Assembly (NCBI RefSeq): GCF_947496995.1
Contig: NZ_CANMFD010000001.1
Coordinates: 864,692 to 928,691 of the forward strand
DNA from: an uncultured Roseibium sp.
GTDB lineage: Bacteria; Pseudomonadota; Alphaproteobacteria; Rhizobiales; Stappiaceae
Direction of reading: 5' to 3'
DNA: 64,000 nucleotides
The translations under genes were made by a program, and so were the position numbers. The notes under the pieces were generated by a model that worked only from the letters and a program-made list of their open reading frames with translations, made no database searches and was not told where the DNA came from. This document shows positions 45,674 to 53,607 of the stretch, in pieces. Within the stretch, counting starts at the first letter, position 1, and each line of letters opens with the position of its first letter.

Positions 45674-47104
45674 ATGGCAAGCCTGCTGACCCCAGATATT
45701 TGTGTGATCGGTGCCGGTTCCGCGGGACTGTCCGTGGCTGCGGCCGCCGCCGCCTTTGGCGTTGAGGTGGTGTTGATCGAAAAGGCTCTCATGGGCGGGG
45801 ATTGCCTGAATTACGGCTGCGTTCCCTCAAAAGCCCTGCTTGCCGCTGCCAAGGCGGCAGCGGCGGAAGAGAAAAACACAAGGTTCGGAATATCCTCCGC
45901 AGGCCGGACGATCGATTTCGCGAAGGCCAACGATCACGTCCGTCAGGTCATTGCCGCCATCGAGCCGCACGATTCGCAGGAACGCTTCGAGGGGCTCGGC
46001 GTCACCGTGTTGCGCGAAACGGCGACATTCACGGCGCCGGGTGTGCTGATTGCCGGAGAGCACGAGATCAGGGCACGCCGCTTCGTGATCGCAACCGGCT
46101 CCTCGCCCATGGTGCCGCCGATCCCGGGACTGGACGAGGTTTCCTGGCTCACCAATGAAACCCTGTTCGACCTTCGCGAGGTGCCCGAGCATCTGGCGAT
46201 CGTCGGCGGCGGCCCGATCGGCCTCGAAATGGCCCAGGCGCATCGCCGTCTCGGCGCCAGGGTGACGGTCTTCGAAGCGCAGAAAGCCTTGGCGAAGGAT
46301 GACCCGGAGTTGGCCGCGCTTGTTCTGGATGCGCTGAAAGCCGAAGGCGTCGAGCTCCTGGAAAATACCGGTGTCGAGAAGGTCGGAAAAACCGATGGGG
46401 GCATTCTCGTCACCGCAAAGGCGAAAGACGGGAAAACGGTTGAGGTCTTCGCCAGTCACCTGCTGGTCGCGGCCGGACGTGCGCCGAATGTAACCGGTCT
46501 GGGGCTGGAGGCGGCCGGTGTCGCATTCGAGCGGAAAGGTATCAAGGTCGACAAGGGCCTGCGCACCTCGAACCGGAAGATCTATGCCATCGGCGATGTC
46601 GCCGGGGGGATGCAGTTCACCCATGTCGCCGGCCACCAGGCCGGACTGGTCATCCGCTCCATCCTGTTCCGCCTTCCGGTGACGATGAACGAGGATATCG
46701 TGCCCTGGGTCACCTATACATCTCCGGAACTCGGCCACATCGGTCTTTCCGAAGCGGCTGCCCGGGAGAAATACGGCGACAAGGCCAGGGTGCTTGCCGC
46801 GGAATATTCAGGCAACGACCGGGCGCAGGCCGAGGGCGAGACGACGGGCAGGCTGAAGCTGATTGCCGGACCGGGGGGCAGGCTGCTGGGCGCCGATATC
46901 GTCGGCGCGCATGCGGGCGAGATCGTCAACCTTCTGTCGCTGGCTTTGTCGAAAAAGATGACCATGAAAGACCTTGCGGGATTTATCGCTCCCTATCCGA
47001 CACTTGGAGAACTGGTGCGCCGCGCCGCAATTTCTTACTATGCGGAAGCGCCCAAAAATGTTTGGGTGCGCCGTGCAATCGCATTTCTGCGCAAATTCGG
47101 ATGA
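45674..47104 (+). CDS. Pyridine nucleotide-disulfide oxidoreductase (mercuric reductase-like)
   Basis: A 476-residue flavoprotein with FAD motif GAGSAGLSVAAAAAAFG, redox-active disulfide GGDCLNYGCVPSK, NAD(P) motif GGGPIGLEMAQAH and a C-terminal dimer domain. It resembles MerA-like and lipoamide dehydrogenase-like enzymes. No N-terminal metal-binding domain and no C-terminal Cys pair are seen, so mercury reduction is unlikely. It is probably cotranscribed with the TVP38 gene (GGAG at eight bases). Confidence 0.9.
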   Translation: MASLLTPDICVIGAGSAGLSVAAAAAAFGVEVVLIEKALMGGDCLNYGCVPSKALLAAAKAAAAEEKNTRFGISSAGRTIDFAKANDHVRQVIAAIEPHDSQERFEGLGVTVLRETATFTAPGVLIAGEHEIRARRFVIATGSSPMVPPIPGLDEVSWLTNETLFDLREVPEHLAIVGGGPIGLEMAQAHRRLGARVTVFEAQKALAKDDPELAALVLDALKAEGVELLENTGVEKVGKTDGGILVTAKAKDGKTVEVFASHLLVAAGRAPNVTGLGLEAAGVAFERKGIKVDKGLRTSNRKIYAIGDVAGGMQFTHVAGHQAGLVIRSILFRLPVTMNEDIVPWVTYTSPELGHIGLSEAAAREKYGDKARVLAAEYSGNDRAQAEGETTGRLKLIAGPGGRLLGADIVGAHAGEIVNLLSLALSKKMTMKDLAGFIAPYPTLGELVRRAAISYYAEAPKNVWVRRAIAFLRKFG

Positions 47105-47169
47105 TCGGTTGCACGTTGGGCCGCGTATGAAGACATGATCTGGCTTCGGGAACCTTGGGACGTAGCGAC

Positions 47170-48642
47170 ATGAAGCATGAGGGCGCGCCGCATGGGTCGG
47201 TTGTCCCGCCGGAGGGTGAGGCAGGGTCTCAGCAGACGGGCGACAGCTTCGGCCATTACAGGCTCGGCGGTCTCTCCGGCAAGCTGCTGCTCCTGACCGT
47301 CGTCTTCGTGATGGTGGCCGAAATCTGCATCTACGTGCCGTCGATCGCCAATTTCCGTAACACCTGGCTGATGGAACGGCTCACCACGGCAGGCGTCGCA
47401 GCCTCGGTGCTCGCGGAAACCAACACGATTGCCCCCAGGCTCCAGGAAGAGTTGCTGCGCACCACCGGGGCCCTCGCCATTTCGCTTGATCAGGGCAGCC
47501 GCCGCAGTCTGATCGCCATGAGCAACGTCCCGGACGAGGTCGATTTTGTCATCGACATGGCCAATGTCACCCCCTGGACGTCGGTGCAGAACAGCTTTGC
47601 CATTCTCACGTATGGCGGCAGCGGCGTGATGCGGGTCATCGGCGCCGGACAGATGGGCCATACGGAGCGGGTGGACGTGGTTCTTCCGGTCGCCCTGCTG
47701 CAAAAGGACATGCTGGCGTTCTCGGGCCGCATTCTGGCCCTGTCGCTGGTGATTTCGATCATCACCGCCAGCCTGGTTTACATCGCCCTCAGAGCTCTGT
47801 TCATCCGCCCGCTGCGCCGGTTGACCCGCTCCATGGAACGTTTTGCCGAAAGTCCGGAGGACGCCTCGCGGATCATGCCCGTCTCCGGCCGCCGGGACGA
47901 GCTGGGAGATGCGGAAATCCGCCTCGCCGGCATGGAGGAAGCTCTCTCCAGGGCCCTGCACCAGAAGCAGCGGCTGGCCGACCTGGGACTTGCCGTTTCC
48001 AAGATCAATCACGACCTGCGCAATCTTCTCGCTTCCGCGCAGCTCTTTCTGGAGCGCCTGGAGCATGTGCCGGATCCGACCGTCAGCCGGCTCGCCCCCA
48101 AGATCCTGGCAACGCTCGACCGGGCCGTCAGCTACACCCAGGCTGTCATGTCCTACGGCAAGGCTCAGGAAAGAGCCCCCCAGCGCCGTCTCCTGACCCT
48201 GCGCCGGGTGGGGGACGATGTCGCCGACGTTCTGGGGCTGGTGGACCATGAACTGGTGAGCTTCGACAACAAGGTTCCGGAGGGGATCGAAATCGACGCC
48301 GACCCGGAACAGATTTTCAGGATCCTTCTGAACCTCTGCCGCAACGCGCTTCAGGCTCTGGAAGCGGAAAAGGATGCGACGCTGGTCAGGCGGATCACCC
48401 TCGAAGCCGAGCGCACCGGCTCCTGCGTGTCCATCGCCGTGATCGATACCGGGCCGGGGATTCCCGAAAACACCCGCAAGGCCCTCTTCAAGGCCTTCCA
48501 CAGCGGATCCAAGCACGGTGGCGTCGGCCTGGGGCTTGCCATCGTTGCGGAGCTGTTGAAGGCCCACGGCGGCTGCATCCGCCTCGACGATACCGGTCCG
48601 GGCACCTGCTTCCGTCTTGAGGTGCCGGACCGGAGCACCTGA
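47170..48642 (+). CDS. Membrane sensor histidine kinase
   Basis: A 490-residue kinase. A first membrane helix lies near residue 30-55, followed by a periplasmic sensor of about 140 residues and a second helix (ALSLVISIITASLVYIALRAL). Then come HAMP (PLRRLTRSMERFAE), the phospho-acceptor region with LAVSKINHDLRNLLASAQ, and an ATPase domain with NLCRNALQA and DTGPGIP. No response regulator lies beside it, so its partner is elsewhere. The start ATG 47170 follows GGGA. Confidence 0.92.
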   Translation: MKHEGAPHGSVVPPEGEAGSQQTGDSFGHYRLGGLSGKLLLLTVVFVMVAEICIYVPSIANFRNTWLMERLTTAGVAASVLAETNTIAPRLQEELLRTTGALAISLDQGSRRSLIAMSNVPDEVDFVIDMANVTPWTSVQNSFAILTYGGSGVMRVIGAGQMGHTERVDVVLPVALLQKDMLAFSGRILALSLVISIITASLVYIALRALFIRPLRRLTRSMERFAESPEDASRIMPVSGRRDELGDAEIRLAGMEEALSRALHQKQRLADLGLAVSKINHDLRNLLASAQLFLERLEHVPDPTVSRLAPKILATLDRAVSYTQAVMSYGKAQERAPQRRLLTLRRVGDDVADVLGLVDHELVSFDNKVPEGIEIDADPEQIFRILLNLCRNALQALEAEKDATLVRRITLEAERTGSCVSIAVIDTGPGIPENTRKALFKAFHSGSKHGGVGLGLAIVAELLKAHGGCIRLDDTGPGTCFRLEVPDRST

Positions 48643-49001
48643 CGGCAAGCCGCGCGCGGACTTGATACAGAACGCAATTCCGGCGGCCGTTTTCCGGGGC
48701 GATGGACGCGGGGTCGTACCCGACTCCTCAAAGGCGGATCAAAGAGGGACCGGGTCCGGCAAGTTGAAGCGGAAAAACCGCTGAATTCAAACATCCACAT
48801 GTCGGTAGCGGCGGAACCTGCGGGATTCCGGCAACCTGCGAACCTTTGTGACCGTTCCATGAAAAAAAGTTCGAAAAGTCGCTTGCATTCCCTCCCGGTC
48901 CGAAGTACGTAAGCGCCCTGTCCGGGGCACGTCCCCGCAGTGCCAAGACCGGTCATCCCGGGGTCTTTCAGGACCCGATGACAAGATCTTCGCCTCTATA
49001 T
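48643..49001. other. Region upstream of tRNA-Arg, no gene seen
   Basis: It contains a possible tRNA promoter, TTGCAT (48883-48888) and TACGTA (48906-48911) at 17-base spacing. The -10 part is poor. Otherwise only fragments of open frames on the minus strand without a ribosome binding site. Confidence 0.4.
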
Positions 49002-50594
49002 GCACCGGTAGCTCAGCTGGATAGAGCACCAGACTACGAATCTGGGGGTCAGGGGTTCGAATCCTCTCCGGTGCGCCATCTCTTTTTTACCACTGCAAAT
49101 TCCGCCTAAAGCCTTGAAAGGCAAGGCAATTTCTGGTGTTCGAAAACCCGTATCACGGCAGTATGCTAAACGGTCGTCAAAAGCCAATTTTAGCACCGTG
49201 TGACGGTACTCCATATTCCCTTTTTCCCATATTTTCCAAGGGCTTGATAAAAACTGCATAGAGTGTTCGAAAACTTCGTCATAGTCTCTAAGAGGCTTGC
49301 CGCAATTTTCGATTTTTTCTCGCAAAGCCGCACGTTCAATTTCAAGATTTCCAATCTTCCGTTCGATAGCTTTGATGGCCCCTGCGCTGTCTAATTCAAC
49401 CAGCGTATCCACGAACTTCTCGATTTTACGATCAATTTGAGAAACCTTTGCCTTCATTGACTGGCCTTGCTGCTTTGAAGATTCAGCGCGCTGCTGCCAC
49501 AGGTCACGAAAGATCGCAGAAGCTAGGTCAAAAAGGTCTTGGGACGGCTGTAGAGACATCAGGAGTGTTTCAAAATCGTTTTCCACCACTTCCCTGCGAA
49601 CGGACTTACCAGCCGCCTCACAGCCTTTGTGGCGGCATAGATAGTATGGATAGTGGGTGGACTTACCCTTCGACCAATTGGCCGTCAGGGGATTGCCGCA
49701 ACATCCGCACAAAACGAATCCTCGAAGCGGGAAGTCTGCATTGATATCTTTTCGTGCCGGTAGGTAGGTGTTCTCATTCAAACGTTTTTGGATGGCATCA
49801 AACGTTTCAAAACGAATAAGGCCTTCATGCTTTGCGGGACGCAAAGAGACATCCCAACGCGGTACTTCTAAGTAGCCTGCATAAAGCGGTTGCGTGAGCA
49901 GATCATTGACGCGCTGGTTCGTTATTTCACCGTTCGAGTTCTTAGGGAATTGCGGCTGCGCCTCCAAGAATCGTTTGACCTCAGCTTGGCTTGCAAAACG
50001 TCCACACGCAAAGCCCTCAAGTGCCTCTGTCAGGATTGATGCTGCGGGCTCGTCTGGATGCAGCAATTTTCCTTGCCCCGAGACGCGTTCGAAGCGAAAA
50101 CCAACCGGAGCTCTAAATGGCCAGCACCCATTCGTTGCTCTTGCACGCATACGGTTGAGGGTCTGCTCGCCATTCTTTTGGCGTTGATGTTGCGAAACGC
50201 TTGCGAGAAGGTTTTCGACAAGCTGGCTATCACTATCTTCCCCGAATTCGATTGATGGAGATTCCAGAATTCCACCAGCTTTGTTAATTGCTGCTCTCAA
50301 TTCCAAATGTGCGTCCAGACCACGCGCAAGACGGCTGATGTCGTCGATGATGACGATATGCGGATCGCGACGATGTTGGCGAAGATAGGCAAGCATGGCC
50401 TGCATTCCTGGGCGATTTATCAAGCCACCGGAAGCATCGTCCTTAAATACCTGCTCAACATCATATTGACGAATAGAAGCAAATTCTCGGCAACGCGTCT
50501 CTTGCGACCCAAGGCCTGTTCCCTGGGTAGCTTGTTTGGCGTGTGATACACGGCAATAAATAACCGCTTTCTTTGCTTTCTGCTTCGTCTTCAT
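48996..50594 (-). CDS. Large serine recombinase (integrase)
   Basis: A 532-residue large serine recombinase. The N-terminal resolvase domain (AVIYCRVSHAKQA; ISRLARGLDAHLELR) is followed by the recombinase domain (LYAGYLEV) and a zinc ribbon (LCGCCGNPLTANW ... LCRHKGC). Then comes a coiled coil (residues about 380-440) and a C-terminal tail. The last 25 residues (RGFEPLTPRFVVWCSIQLSY) are the antisense reading of the tRNA-Arg gene, so the gene now ends beyond the tRNA. AGGGA precedes the ATG. It probably drives integration and excision of the island at this tRNA. Confidence 0.9.
   Translation of the reverse strand: MKTKQKAKKAVIYCRVSHAKQATQGTGLGSQETRCREFASIRQYDVEQVFKDDASGGLINRPGMQAMLAYLRQHRRDPHIVIIDDISRLARGLDAHLELRAAINKAGGILESPSIEFGEDSDSQLVENLLASVSQHQRQKNGEQTLNRMRARATNGCWPFRAPVGFRFERVSGQGKLLHPDEPAASILTEALEGFACGRFASQAEVKRFLEAQPQFPKNSNGEITNQRVNDLLTQPLYAGYLEVPRWDVSLRPAKHEGLIRFETFDAIQKRLNENTYLPARKDINADFPLRGFVLCGCCGNPLTANWSKGKSTHYPYYLCRHKGCEAAGKSVRREVVENDFETLLMSLQPSQDLFDLASAIFRDLWQQRAESSKQQGQSMKAKVSQIDRKIEKFVDTLVELDSAGAIKAIERKIGNLEIERAALREKIENCGKPLRDYDEVFEHSMQFLSSPWKIWEKGNMEYRHTVLKLAFDDRLAYCRDTGFRTPEIALPFKALGGICSGKKEMAHRRGFEPLTPRFVVWCSIQLSYRCI
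49002..49078 (+). tRNA. tRNA-Arg(ACG)
   Basis: A complete cloverleaf: acceptor GCACCGG/CCGGTGC, D-arm GCTCAGCTGGATAGAGC, anticodon stem CCAGA/TCTGG around CTACGAA (anticodon ACG), T-arm with GGTTCGAATCC, discriminator G and encoded CCA. It is the left border of the low-GC island. Confidence 0.97.
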
Positions 50595-50636
50595 AGAATC
50601 CCTTTCGCACCCTCAAGAATATCTTGAAAAGGTTCT

Positions 50637-50864
50637 TTAATCTTCGGTTTTGCTAATATCATCGATTCTAGCATAACCTGCTGTCTTACCAAGCATATTC
50701 TTATTTTTTTCGTCCTGAATCATTTGAATTGAATGTCTTCCCCAAGCCGCGTCTGCAAATGGCTCCATAAGGCTTGTAACCATGTGGACAGTTTCATTGA
50801 TTTTCTCCTCGGAGAGCCCTTTCTCCCTCATTTTTTGTATTTGTTCCCTCAAGTCCGGGGTCAT
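50637..50864 (-). CDS. Small unknown protein upstream of the recombinase
   Basis: A 75-residue charged, helical protein (LREQIQKMREKGLSEEKINE) with a clear GGAG eight bases before its ATG. No family recognised. Position directly upstream of the integrase, on the same strand, suggests an excisionase-like or regulatory role, but no helix-turn-helix is obvious. Confidence 0.6.
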   Translation of the reverse strand: MTPDLREQIQKMREKGLSEEKINETVHMVTSLMEPFADAAWGRHSIQMIQDEKNKNMLGKTAGYARIDDISKTED

Positions 50865-51012
50865 TGGACAGACTCCACCTGTCTCAGCAACGCAGTGCGT
50901 GCTGACCAGCTACTTCAATTTTTCAATTGAGACGTGCCCCCAAAGACGTTTTGCGTCTCGGCTCAGGTTGCCTTTATTATGCAAAACACAACCATAAGTA
51001 TAGTGTACCTCG

Positions 51013-51046
51013 AAATTGATCAGGAGTGCAAATTCCTGATCAATTT
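51013..51046. terminator. 13-bp perfect inverted repeat after the ATPase operon
   Basis: AAATTGATCAGGA (51013-51025) and TCCTGATCAATTT (51034-51046) with an 8-base loop. It lies 60 bases after the last gene of the minus-strand operon (ends 51106) and in front of the small gene at 50864. No long T-run, so terminator, operator or protein site are all possible. Confidence 0.6.
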
Positions 51047-51105
51047 CAATTGGTTACTATTGCAGGGCAGCATCAAGGCTCACTGCGAAGCACGCATCAA
51101 GGTCG

Positions 51106-51441
51106 TCACGGGGTTTCCTCGTGGTTTTGCGACTGTCCGCGTGCCGTCCTTCGCGTTCGGGCGCGTTCTTTCAGACTATCGATGTCTCGGCTGTCTGATT
51201 GGGACCGTGCCTGCCTTTGCTCCAGCTCCCATGACTGCATCCGTTCAATGGCTTGAGGAACGAGGGTGTGCAGTTTCAGCAGATCATTGCGGTTGAAGTT
51301 GTTCGTCCGCTTGTAGTCTTCGCCCTCTTTGTAGATCTTGCTGACATGAGCATTCAGCCAGGGACCTTTCTCGCTTTCCTGTTCAAAAAGGGAGATTTCC
51401 GCAGGGAACTCCTGAAACTTCGCTATCGGTCTGTTGGTCAT
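51106..51441 (-). CDS. Small unknown protein of the island operon
   Basis: A 111-residue protein. The segment KIYKEGEDYKRTNNFNRNDLLKLHTLV resembles small proteins found on plasmids and integrative elements that have 'YKD-G-x-W-x-x-T-x-SF-x-x-x-DL'. The C-terminal third is basic and Gln/Arg-rich. It follows the previous gene by three bases. Confidence 0.6.
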   Translation of the reverse strand: MTNRPIAKFQEFPAEISLFEQESEKGPWLNAHVSKIYKEGEDYKRTNNFNRNDLLKLHTLVPQAIERMQSWELEQRQARSQSDSRDIDSLKERARTRRTARGQSQNHEETP

Positions 51442-51444
51442 GGA

Positions 51445-51978
51445 TCAATCCTCCTCGCCTGTGTCATCGGAAAGATCGAGCAGCAAGACCCGATAGCTCT
51501 GAGCGGGGTCTTCAGGATGGCTGGCTTCATTGGCGAGGGTATCGTCCTCGTAGACCTTGATCATCCAGATGATGGGGAAGGACTTATCCTTGCTCCGGTG
51601 TTCGAAGGCACCGCGATCACGGAGCGGGAATTCCTCAAAGTCCGCGAACTGGCGAACCTTTTTCTTGATCGCCGCCTTTGTCGTGCCGGGAAGTTCCTCT
51701 ATATCATCGCCTAAGATCCATCGACCTTTGATTTCGTCATCGTCGGTTGACTGGTTCTGACGGAAACGGTCATTCAGGGCTGCGATCTGGCCGGATACAT
51801 CCCCTGTTTGATCGTTTCCACTTTCCGATCCTGCCTCATCGCTGGAGGCGATATTACTGAGTTCGTCTATCAGATCGTCAGGCAAAGTCGGCGTGTCCGT
51901 TCCGCCCGTGAAGCGGGCTTCGATAGCGCTCAACGACGCATCCAGATCGTCAAACAGTCTCTTCATCATGTCGTCCAT
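51445..51978 (-). CDS. DUF3768-like protein with acidic N-terminus
   Basis: A 177-residue protein. The first 85 residues are acidic and probably disordered. The rest (GRWILGDDIEELPGTTKAAI ... VRQFADFEEF ... HPEDPAQSYRVLLLDL) follows the DUF3768 pattern known from alphaproteobacterial plasmids. Function unknown. Fourth gene of the five-gene operon. Confidence 0.6.
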   Translation of the reverse strand: MDDMMKRLFDDLDASLSAIEARFTGGTDTPTLPDDLIDELSNIASSDEAGSESGNDQTGDVSGQIAALNDRFRQNQSTDDDEIKGRWILGDDIEELPGTTKAAIKKKVRQFADFEEFPLRDRGAFEHRSKDKSFPIIWMIKVYEDDTLANEASHPEDPAQSYRVLLLDLSDDTGEED

Positions 51979-51990
51979 GATTATCTCTCC

Positions 51991-52578
51991 TTACCAAATG
52001 TCGAATGAAGCTTCGGGAAGATCGCCGAGCGTGGAAACGCGTTTCGCGCCCTTGTCCGCTTTGGCTTTCATGATTTTTGCCCATCTCTCAGAGGACTTTT
52101 TCTTAGCCTCATCAGACCTGCTAACGTCCAGCAACTGATCGACCCGTTCGGAGCCGAGTGTTTTAATCTGTTCATCGCGCACGCTGTACCAGACCTCGAC
52201 GCGGGTTGCGCCGCAGTGCTCGAACAGCCCGTCTACATAGGCGCGGACTGCTTCCATCGTGTCGGCGATGGAGTCCGTTGTGCCGAACTGATTGATTTTT
52301 TCAGGATCGAAAAACTCACCCATCGATTCAACGAGGGCGGTGTGGCGGCCCCAATCAAAGCAGAGCTTCGCACCCGCGATGGGTTCATCAGCCTTGAATA
52401 CGACCAGATAGTAGAACTCGATAAGTTCCATGCGGAGCATCACGTCGATGCGTTCAAGATACCAATCGCAATCCTTGCCATGATCAGCGGCGATCTCGAA
52501 AAATCGCCGCGCCACACCTTGCAGCAGTTGATTTCTTGTTAGGTTCCATACTCGCGCTTTTGTTTGCACCATTGTCAT
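51991..52578 (-). CDS. Unknown protein of the island operon
   Basis: A 195-residue protein with a strong AGGAG site. The N-terminal half has normal alpha/beta composition (MELIEFYYLVVFKADEPIAGA). The C-terminal third is Lys-rich and helical (SDEAKKKSSERWAKIMKAKA). I recognise no family. Gaps of 12-17 bases on both sides place it firmly in the operon. Confidence 0.6.
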   Translation of the reverse strand: MTMVQTKARVWNLTRNQLLQGVARRFFEIAADHGKDCDWYLERIDVMLRMELIEFYYLVVFKADEPIAGAKLCFDWGRHTALVESMGEFFDPEKINQFGTTDSIADTMEAVRAYVDGLFEHCGATRVEVWYSVRDEQIKTLGSERVDQLLDVSRSDEAKKKSSERWAKIMKAKADKGAKRVSTLGDLPEASFDIW

Positions 52579-52595
52579 GGGGCTTCTCCTTTCAG

Positions 52596-53594
52596 TTAGA
52601 TTTTCACCGGAGGGATATGCGGCTGCGGCAGTTCCTCATTTGCAGGATGAAGCGCGCCGTTGCCGTAGTTATGAAAGCCTTCCTGCCCGATGAGCGGATT
52701 GGCTTCCTCTTGAACCGACTTCGCCTGGTTCACAAAGTTGGTGTTCCGTGATTGCGCGGCCAGCTTTTCACCGGCAGCCACTAGCTGCGGATACGTGGCT
52801 CCGTTTGAGGCATCAACAATCGAAGCTGCTGCGTGCTTCCAATCAACGCTGAGGAAATCAAAGCCCGCATCACGAGCGCAGTTCATTGCTGCCTGTTTTG
52901 CGAGGTCGTTGACCAATTCGGCAAAGAAGGCGACCGATTTTTCAGGAAACTTGTTCACCAATTGCCCGGCCTGACGAACGGACAGCTTGGGAAACATACC
53001 GGCAATCACCCTTTGTAGGTCGACACCTCTTGGGTCAAGCGTGCATAGCGCTGCCCGTCCCTCACGCACCAGTGGTGAATGAAGCGCTGAGATGTTGTTG
53101 ACGATCAAAATAAGCGCAGGAGGGCGCTTAAACCTGATTGTTCGCCTTGTTCCCGTATCGGATTCGACAAGCAACTCTCTGGGGTTATTCGCAAACTGCA
53201 TGAGCCAACCGGACGAGGCGTTGTTATTCACTGTTCCGGTAAAGCGCTCATCGACGCGAAGGCCGCCCATTTCGGCATCGTCCAGCAGGACGACAGGCTG
53301 AAACGGGCTCGGGTCGTTGGCGGCTTCTATGATTTTTCGTTCAAGTGCTTTGGTGCCTTGGCCCTCCCATTGCGACACCATGTCTTTGCCGTGGATTTCG
53401 TATAGGGGCGCACAGATATGGTTACAAAGATGCCGGATTGTGGACGTCTTGCCGGAGCCGGCTGGCCCTTGCATGATTAATATCGCAGGTCCATTGATGT
53501 TTGGGTTCTCAGCTATCGATCTGAACAGCGATAGATGTGCCAAAACATTATAGGCAACTGTCGGCGGAATGTAGCGACCAGTTTGAAGTCTCAT
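52596..53594 (-). CDS. AAA ATPase
   Basis: A 332-residue AAA ATPase with Walker A GPAGSGKTST, Walker B VVLLDDAE, sensor 1 ILIVNN and an arginine-bearing segment (RRTIRFKRPP). The shape is that of small remodelling ATPases, similar in outline to Rubisco activase-type AAA proteins. It is translated 13 bases after the TraG-like ATPase, and the two presumably work together on DNA or a protein complex of the element. Confidence 0.85.
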   Translation of the reverse strand: MRLQTGRYIPPTVAYNVLAHLSLFRSIAENPNINGPAILIMQGPAGSGKTSTIRHLCNHICAPLYEIHGKDMVSQWEGQGTKALERKIIEAANDPSPFQPVVLLDDAEMGGLRVDERFTGTVNNNASSGWLMQFANNPRELLVESDTGTRRTIRFKRPPALILIVNNISALHSPLVREGRAALCTLDPRGVDLQRVIAGMFPKLSVRQAGQLVNKFPEKSVAFFAELVNDLAKQAAMNCARDAGFDFLSVDWKHAAASIVDASNGATYPQLVAAGEKLAAQSRNTNFVNQAKSVQEEANPLIGQEGFHNYGNGALHPANEELPQPHIPPVKI

Positions 53595-53607
53595 TCTATT
53601 TCTCCTT

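Noticed and set aside
45674-47104. Mercuric reductase (merA) as a specific name
   Set aside because: The core matches, but neither the N-terminal metal-binding domain nor the C-terminal Cys pair is visible, and no other mer genes are near.
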